Source: an uncultured Alistipes sp.
GTDB taxonomy: Bacteria; Bacteroidota; Bacteroidia; Bacteroidales; Rikenellaceae
Assembly: GCA_947591475.1 (NCBI GenBank)
Contig: CANQDE010000001.1
Coordinates: forward strand, 62,001 to 126,000
Direction: 5' to 3'
Length of the DNA stretch: 64,000 bases
Shown: one piece after another, positions 58,838 through 64,000 of the stretch
Layout of the letters: each line of letters starts with the position of its first letter
How positions within the stretch are numbered: position 1 is the first letter of the stretch
Made by a program: the position numbers and the translations under genes
The notes under the pieces: generated by a model
Told to the model about the DNA's origin: nothing
The model's input: only the letters and a program-made list of their open reading frames with translations
The model's database searches: none

Positions 58838-58849
58838 ATTTGGTTAGAT

Positions 58850-59665
58850 ATGAAAACGCTCGAAAATAAAACGATCGTCATCACGGGCGCTTCGTCGGGA
58901 ATCGGCGAGGCGATGGCTCGGGTTTATGCGGCCCAAGGGGCGCGCGTGGTGCTCGGGGCCCGCAATGCGGAACGGTTGGCACAGTTGACTGCGGAGATTC
59001 ATGCCGCAGGCGGGCAGGCCGCGTGGTGTGCCGTCGACGTTACGGTTCCCGAACAGTGCAAAGCGTTGATCGATATGGCTGTAACAACGTTCGGCGGTAT
59101 CGACGTGTTGATCTGCAATGCCGGTATTTCGATGCGGGCGTTGTTCGACAAGGTCGACCTCTCGGTACTCCACCGGTTGATGGATGTCAACTTCTGGGGC
59201 ACGGTCAACTGTTGCAAATACGCATTGCCTTACGTGCAGGCGTCGCACGGTTCGATTGTGGGCATTTCATCCGTGGCCGGTCTGCACGGGCTGCCCGGGC
59301 GTACGGGCTATTCGGCCTCGAAATACGCGATGACGGGATTTTTGGAGACGTTGCGCATCGAAAATCTGAAAAAGGGATTGCACGTGATGGTCGCCTGCCC
59401 GGGGTTCACGGCTTCGAACGTGCGTTTCGCTGCGCTGACGGCCGACGGTTCGCAGCAGGGCGAAACCCCGCGCGACGAGGCGAAGATGATGACCCCCGAA
59501 CAGGTCGCCCGTATCGTCGCTCGCGGCATTCGGCGCCGTAAACGATTGTGCCTGATGGAGATCGAAGGACGCGCCACGCACTTCGTGAAGAAATTCGCAC
59601 CGGCCTTTCTCGACCGGATGTTCTATTGGGTGATGTCCAAGGAGCCCGATTCGCCGTTGAAGTAA
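58850..59665 (+). CDS. Short-chain dehydrogenase/reductase
   Basis: TIVITGASSGIGEAMARVYAAQGARVVLGARN...NAGIS...YSASKYAMTGFLETLR. Confidence 0.93.
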   Translation: MKTLENKTIVITGASSGIGEAMARVYAAQGARVVLGARNAERLAQLTAEIHAAGGQAAWCAVDVTVPEQCKALIDMAVTTFGGIDVLICNAGISMRALFDKVDLSVLHRLMDVNFWGTVNCCKYALPYVQASHGSIVGISSVAGLHGLPGRTGYSASKYAMTGFLETLRIENLKKGLHVMVACPGFTASNVRFAALTADGSQQGETPRDEAKMMTPEQVARIVARGIRRRKRLCLMEIEGRATHFVKKFAPAFLDRMFYWVMSKEPDSPLK

Positions 59666-60510
59666 GTCCGGCGGGCGGTGCGCTCGGCGATTCGGATGCT
59701 CGCTTCGTAAAGTCCGTAGAGAGGAAGCAATACCAGTAACATGCTGAAAGCATCGGGCGGGGTGATGATGGCCGCGAGCAGGGCCAGCACGACGATGGCG
59801 TGGCGTCGATAACGGCGCAGCCATTCGGCCGAAAGCAATCCCATACGGGTCAGAAACCAAACCAACAGCGGCAGTTGGAAGACGACGGCGCAAGCCAGCG
59901 ATACGTTGAGCACGGTCGCGAGATAGGAGTGTACGTCGATCAGATTGGCAACGCGGCCGCTGACCGTGTATTGCGTCAGAAAGGCGATGCTCAACGGAGC
60001 GATAAGCAGATAACCGAACGCCAACCCGACAAAAAATCCTGCCGACACATAGCCTACGAAACGTCGACAGGTATGCCGTTCGCGGTCGGTGAGGGCGGGC
60101 CGGACGAATCGCCACAACTCCCACAGCAGATAGGGGAAACCGATCGTGCAGGCTGCGGCGAGCGAGACCGTAAGATGAAGGTTGAATTGGCCCGCTACGG
60201 TGGTGTTTATCAATCGGAGGTCGGTCGGCTGAAGGTTCAATGGGTCGATTTGCGAGTAGGCTCCCAACCATGCGATCAGCCGGTTGGTCGGAAAATCGGG
60301 CCGCAGCGGGCCGAATAGCAAACCGTCTATCAGAAAATTTTTGCAGCAGAAGGCCGCAATGGCAAGCAACAGAATCGCTCCCGCACTCCGCATCAGATGG
60401 GGTCGGAGTGCATGGAGATGTTCGCCGAAAGACATTTCATCGGCGTCGTGCTCCGCGTTGTCCGCACGGTTCTCCACGTCGTCGGCGCGATGCTCCGATT
60501 GCCGGTTCAT
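59623..60510 (-). CDS. tatC: Sec-independent protein translocase TatC
   Basis: MSFGEHLHALRPHLMRSAGAILLLAIAAF...; YLLWELWRFVRPALTDRER; DAFSMLLVLLPLYGLYEASI. Confidence 0.94.
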   Translation of the reverse strand: MNRQSEHRADDVENRADNAEHDADEMSFGEHLHALRPHLMRSAGAILLLAIAAFCCKNFLIDGLLFGPLRPDFPTNRLIAWLGAYSQIDPLNLQPTDLRLINTTVAGQFNLHLTVSLAAACTIGFPYLLWELWRFVRPALTDRERHTCRRFVGYVSAGFFVGLAFGYLLIAPLSIAFLTQYTVSGRVANLIDVHSYLATVLNVSLACAVVFQLPLLVWFLTRMGLLSAEWLRRYRRHAIVVLALLAAIITPPDAFSMLLVLLPLYGLYEASIRIAERTARRTYFNGESGSLDITQ

Positions 60511-60513
60511 CGA

Positions 60514-60972
60514 CTATTCGGTTTTGTCGGTCGACGCGCTTTTCTTCCGGCTTTGCGACGGCTTTCGCCGAGAACGGGTTGCACCGGCTGGGGCGGTCGC
60601 TGGGGGCGTATCGGTACGCGGCGCGTCGGCTTTGGCCGTTGCCGGTTTTCGCGGTTTACGCACTATGGGCGTCGGGTCGCTCGATGCCGCCGAAGCGCTC
60701 TTTTTGCGGGGCGAGCGGCGGGGCTTGTCTGTCGAATCGGTCGAGGCTTTTGCCTGCGCTTGGCGATCGGATGCGGCAGGGGCTTTCGGCGTTTCCGGTT
60801 CTTCGGCCGGCGTGTCGGTGGCCGGTTTTTCCATGGCGTCTTTGAATTCGCGTACGCCGCGGCCCATGCCGCGCATCAGTTCGGGAATCTTTTTCCCGCC
60901 GAAAAGCAGTACGATAATCAACAGGATGACGATGATTTCAGTCATGCCCAGATTGAAAAGGAGGGGATACAT
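60514..60972 (-). CDS. tatA: Sec-independent translocase TatA/E with long basic Ala/Pro/Ser/Thr-rich tail
   Basis: [42 protein letters not shown] plus ~95-aa tail. Confidence 0.92.
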   Translation of the reverse strand: MYPLLFNLGMTEIIVILLIIVLLFGGKKIPELMRGMGRGVREFKDAMEKPATDTPAEEPETPKAPAASDRQAQAKASTDSTDKPRRSPRKKSASAASSDPTPIVRKPRKPATAKADAPRTDTPPATAPAGATRSRRKPSQSRKKSASTDKTE

Positions 60973-61170
60973 GTCGGTCGGATGTTTTTATTCGTCGATG
61001 ATTCGCATTTTTTTCGATGCAGTCAAAGATAGGAAGAAAATTCGAGAACCTCGGTCTTTTTCGGAAGAATCTTTGTGCAACGGGCCGTTTTTTGTCGCGG
61101 TGCGGGTGGCGTCGGAAATGCTTCGGCGGGGTGCTGAATCCTGCACGCTGAAACCGACTGTTTGCCGGAT

Positions 61171-61202
61171 AGGAGCGGCTATCTCTTTTTTTGTTAATTT
61201 TG
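61171..61202 (+). promoter_or_regulatory. Bacteroidetes-type promoter (TTTG-N20-TAATTTTG) for gph-like gene
   Basis: TTTG 61171-61174, N20, TAATTTTG 61195-61202; ATG at 61280. Confidence 0.6.
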
Positions 61203-61279
61203 TCGCCTGCGGCGGCCTGTTCGGCGCGAAGAAAGCGAAACGGGTAGCGCAGCGGAAGAATACGAAAAGAAAATCACTT

Positions 61280-61930
61280 ATGCGAACGGATTTGGTCATC
61301 TTCGATTTGGACGGCACACTGCTCGACACCGTCGGCGATCTGGCGGTCGCGTGCAATGCGATGTTGGCGCAGCGCGGGCTGCCCGAACACACCTATGCCG
61401 ATTATCGCGGCTTCGTCGGCAACGGCATTCTGCGATTGGTGGAACGGGCTTTGCCCGAGGAGTTGCGTTCGGCGGATTACGTCGCGGCGGTCCGGGCCGA
61501 TTTCGTGGCCTATTACATCGACCACATCGACCTGCACACGAAGCCGTATGCCGGAATCCCCGAGCTGCTCGATGCGTTGACCCGCAAGGGCGTCCGGTTG
61601 GCCGTGGCCTCGAACAAGTTCCAGCAGGGAACCGAAAAGCTCATCCGGCGCTTCTTTCCCGAGGTGCCGTTCGTGGCGGTGCTGGGCCAGCGTCCGGGCG
61701 TGGCGTTGAAGCCCGATCCGACGGTCGTGGTGGAGATTCTCGACTTGGCAGGCGTTTCGCGCGAGCGGGTGCTTTACGTGGGGGATTCGGGCATCGACAT
61801 GCAGACGGCTGCCGCCGCCGGTGTGCGGTCGGTCGGGGTTACTTGGGGATTCCGCTCGCGCGAGGAGCTGACGAAGGCCGGGGCCGGTGCGTTGATCGAT
61901 CGGTCGGAAGAGTTGTTGGACTTGCTCTGA
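61280..61930 (+). CDS. gph: HAD-family hydrolase, phosphoglycolate phosphatase-like
   Basis: LVIFDLDGTLLDTVGDLAVACNAML...VASNKFQQGTEKLI...LYVGDSGIDMQTAAAAGVRSVGVTWGF. ATG at 61280. Confidence 0.9.
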   Translation: MRTDLVIFDLDGTLLDTVGDLAVACNAMLAQRGLPEHTYADYRGFVGNGILRLVERALPEELRSADYVAAVRADFVAYYIDHIDLHTKPYAGIPELLDALTRKGVRLAVASNKFQQGTEKLIRRFFPEVPFVAVLGQRPGVALKPDPTVVVEILDLAGVSRERVLYVGDSGIDMQTAAAAGVRSVGVTWGFRSREELTKAGAGALIDRSEELLDLL

Positions 61931-61952
61931 ATAAATCGGTGCGAAAACGGAA

Positions 61953-61981
61953 TTTTCCGAAAAAATCCCTACCTTTGACCG
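61953..61981 (+). promoter_or_regulatory. Promoter-like element TTTTCCGAAAAAATCCCTACCTTTGACCG upstream of pfkA
   Basis: 26/29 identical to 16183-16211; contains TACCTTTG. Confidence 0.55.
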
Positions 61982-62021
61982 GTTTTTTGGTTGGAACGGT
62001 TTGTGTTAAAAATGGAGAGTT

Positions 62022-63002
62022 ATGGCAGAGATTAAAACCATCGGTATCTTGACTTCCGGAGGAGACGCCCCCGGTATGAATGCGGCCATCCGGGCCGTAA
62101 CCCGCAGCGCCATCTACAACGGCATCGCCGTGAAAGGAATCATGCGCGGGTACAAAGGTTTGGTATACAACGAAATCGTCGACTTCCGCTCGCAGAGCGT
62201 CAGCAACATCATCCAGATGGGCGGGACGATTCTCAAAACGGCCCGCTGCAAGGAGTTCACCACGCCCGAAGGCCGCAAAACGGCCTATGACAATATGATG
62301 GAGGCCGGTATCGACGCGCTGGTCGTCATCGGCGGCGACGGTTCGCTGACCGGTGCGGGCATCTTCGCCAACGAGTACAACGTGCCTATCGTCGGGCTGC
62401 CCGGCACCATCGACAATGACCTCGGCGGCACCGATTCGACCATCGGTTACGATACGGCGCTCAACACGATCGTCGAGGCGGTGGACAAATTGCGCGATAC
62501 GGCATCGAGCCACGAGCGCCTCTTTTTCGTCGAGGTGATGGGTCATACGGCCGGTTATCTGGCGCTCAACAGCGCTTTGGCCTCCGGTTCCGAAGCGGCC
62601 ATCATCCCCGAGATGGAAACCGAGGTCGACCAGTTGGCCGAACTGATTAACAACGGATTCCGCAAAAGCAAAAATTCGGCGATCGTCATCGTGGCCGAAA
62701 ATCCCGTTACGGGCGGTGCCACGGCCTTGGCCGAGCGTGTGAAAAAGGAGTTCCCGCAGTACGATGCCCGCGTAACGATTCTGGGCCACATCCAGCGGGG
62801 CGGTTCGCCGACGGCGTTCGACCGCATCCTGGCTTCGCGGATGGGCGAGGGCGCCATCGAAGCGTTGCTGGAGGGCCAGCGGAACGTGATGATCGGCATC
62901 GAAAACGGCAAGATCGTTTACGTGCCTTTCTCCAAGGCGGTCAAACATCACAAGGAGATCAACCGCGGCAAACTCGAATTGGTTAAAATTTTGTCCATTT
63001 GA
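62022..63002 (+). CDS. pfkA: 6-phosphofructokinase (ATP-type active-site motif)
   Basis: [22 protein letters not shown]...[12 protein letters not shown]...[29 protein letters not shown]. Confidence 0.96.
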   Translation: MAEIKTIGILTSGGDAPGMNAAIRAVTRSAIYNGIAVKGIMRGYKGLVYNEIVDFRSQSVSNIIQMGGTILKTARCKEFTTPEGRKTAYDNMMEAGIDALVVIGGDGSLTGAGIFANEYNVPIVGLPGTIDNDLGGTDSTIGYDTALNTIVEAVDKLRDTASSHERLFFVEVMGHTAGYLALNSALASGSEAAIIPEMETEVDQLAELINNGFRKSKNSAIVIVAENPVTGGATALAERVKKEFPQYDARVTILGHIQRGGSPTAFDRILASRMGEGAIEALLEGQRNVMIGIENGKIVYVPFSKAVKHHKEINRGKLELVKILSI

Positions 63003-63114
63003 GTGCGGTAGCCGGCAGCGAACGGGCGGCCGGAGCACCGGAACGCAAGCCCCTCCCGAGGGAAGGAATACAACGCAATAGAATTGCGAATATTTATACC
63101 CAGCTTAATAGAAC

Positions 63115-64000
63115 ATGAAACGAGTAATCGGCATCGGCAATGCCCTGACGGACATGCTGGTCAACCTCAAGAACGATGCGGTCTTGACCCGCTTCGATCT
63201 GGCCAAAGGGTCGATGAGCTTAGTGGACGCCACGCTGCAAACGGAAATTTCGAAATCGGTGGCCGGACTGCCCTATTCGCTCTCGTTGGGCGGGTCGGCC
63301 GGAAATACCATTCGGGCGATGGCGCGATTAGGATGCGAGGTCGGATTCATCGGCAAGGTGGGGCGCGATAAGACGGGCGACTTTTTCGTGCAGGCACTCG
63401 AAAATCTGCACGTCGAGCCGGCGGTTTTTCGTGGTACGGAGCGTTCGGGCAAGTGCGTTTCGCTCATTTCGCCCGATGGCGAGCGGACGATGGTAACCCA
63501 TTTGGGTGTGGCGCTCGAATTGTCGGCTCCGGAGATCGAACCCGATTTGTTCGACGGATACGACTGTCTCTATGTCGAGGGCTATTTGGTGCAGAACCAC
63601 GAACTGATCCGCAAGGCGGCCCGAACGGCCAAGGAGTGCGGTTTGCAGGTGGCGATCGACTTGGCGAGCTTCAACATCGTGGCGGAAAATCGGGATTTCC
63701 TGCGCGAATTGGTGCGCGATTACGTCGATATCGTCTTTGCGAACGAGGACGAGGCCAAGACGTTTACCTGCGAGGCCGAGCCGTTGAATGCGTTGCAGGC
63801 GATTTCCGAGATGGCCCGTTTGGCCGTGGTAAAAATCGGAACCAAAGGCGCCCTCATCAAGCAGGGCGACGAAGTGGTGCATGTGGGCATCATGGCGGCG
63901 GCGAAACGGGTCGATACGACGGGTGCCGGTGATTTCTATGCGGCCGGATTTATGGCCGGACTGTGCGACGGACTGTCGTTGCGGCAGTGCGGCACCATCG
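63115..64000 (+). CDS. PfkB-family carbohydrate/adenosine kinase, truncated by window end
   Basis: From ATG 63115: MKRVIGIGNALTDMLVNLKNDAVLTRFDLAKGSMSLVD...SLGGSAGNTIRAMARLG...VDTTGAGDFYAAGFMAGLCDGLSLRQCGTI; absent from ORF track. Confidence 0.93.
   Translation, partial: MKRVIGIGNALTDMLVNLKNDAVLTRFDLAKGSMSLVDATLQTEISKSVAGLPYSLSLGGSAGNTIRAMARLGCEVGFIGKVGRDKTGDFFVQALENLHVEPAVFRGTERSGKCVSLISPDGERTMVTHLGVALELSAPEIEPDLFDGYDCLYVEGYLVQNHELIRKAARTAKECGLQVAIDLASFNIVAENRDFLRELVRDYVDIVFANEDEAKTFTCEAEPLNALQAISEMARLAVVKIGTKGALIKQGDEVVHVGIMAAAKRVDTTGAGDFYAAGFMAGLCDGLSLRQCGTI

Overview
The window is a 64 kb chromosomal segment from a Bacteroidales bacterium. It looks Alistipes/Rikenellaceae-like, judging from GC-rich codon usage, PorX, the LpxC-FabZ fusion, TAnnTTTG promoters and DUF4493/fimbrillin lipoproteins. 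No database search was possible. Most of it is housekeeping: tsaE, porX, HU, rng, mfd, coaX, lptC, ppiD-like, rpiB, infB-nusA-rimP, lpxA-lpxC/fabZ, a ClC channel, trpS, oxyR, rsfS-ftsH-cdsA-psd, ahcY, glgB, a POT transporter, tatC-tatA, gph and pfkA. Partial genes lie at both edges: an S9 peptidase (left) and a PfkB kinase (right). The main accessory region is about 31.75-42.66 kb: seven co-directional surface-protein genes (five lipoproteins, two paralogous beta-barrel-like proteins) that look like one transcription unit. It is preceded by a strongly strand-asymmetric C-rich spacer, and its first gene changes composition sharply near its 3' end. The second main theme is a set of interspersed non-coding repeats. 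Family A (~75 bp) has covarying hairpins and is often followed by ~50-nt tandem units. Family B (~193 bp) is MITE-like with imperfect terminal inverted repeats and internal hairpins. A repeat nest lies downstream of ahcY. No CRISPR array, rRNA or intact transposase was seen, and I did not identify a tRNA by eye.
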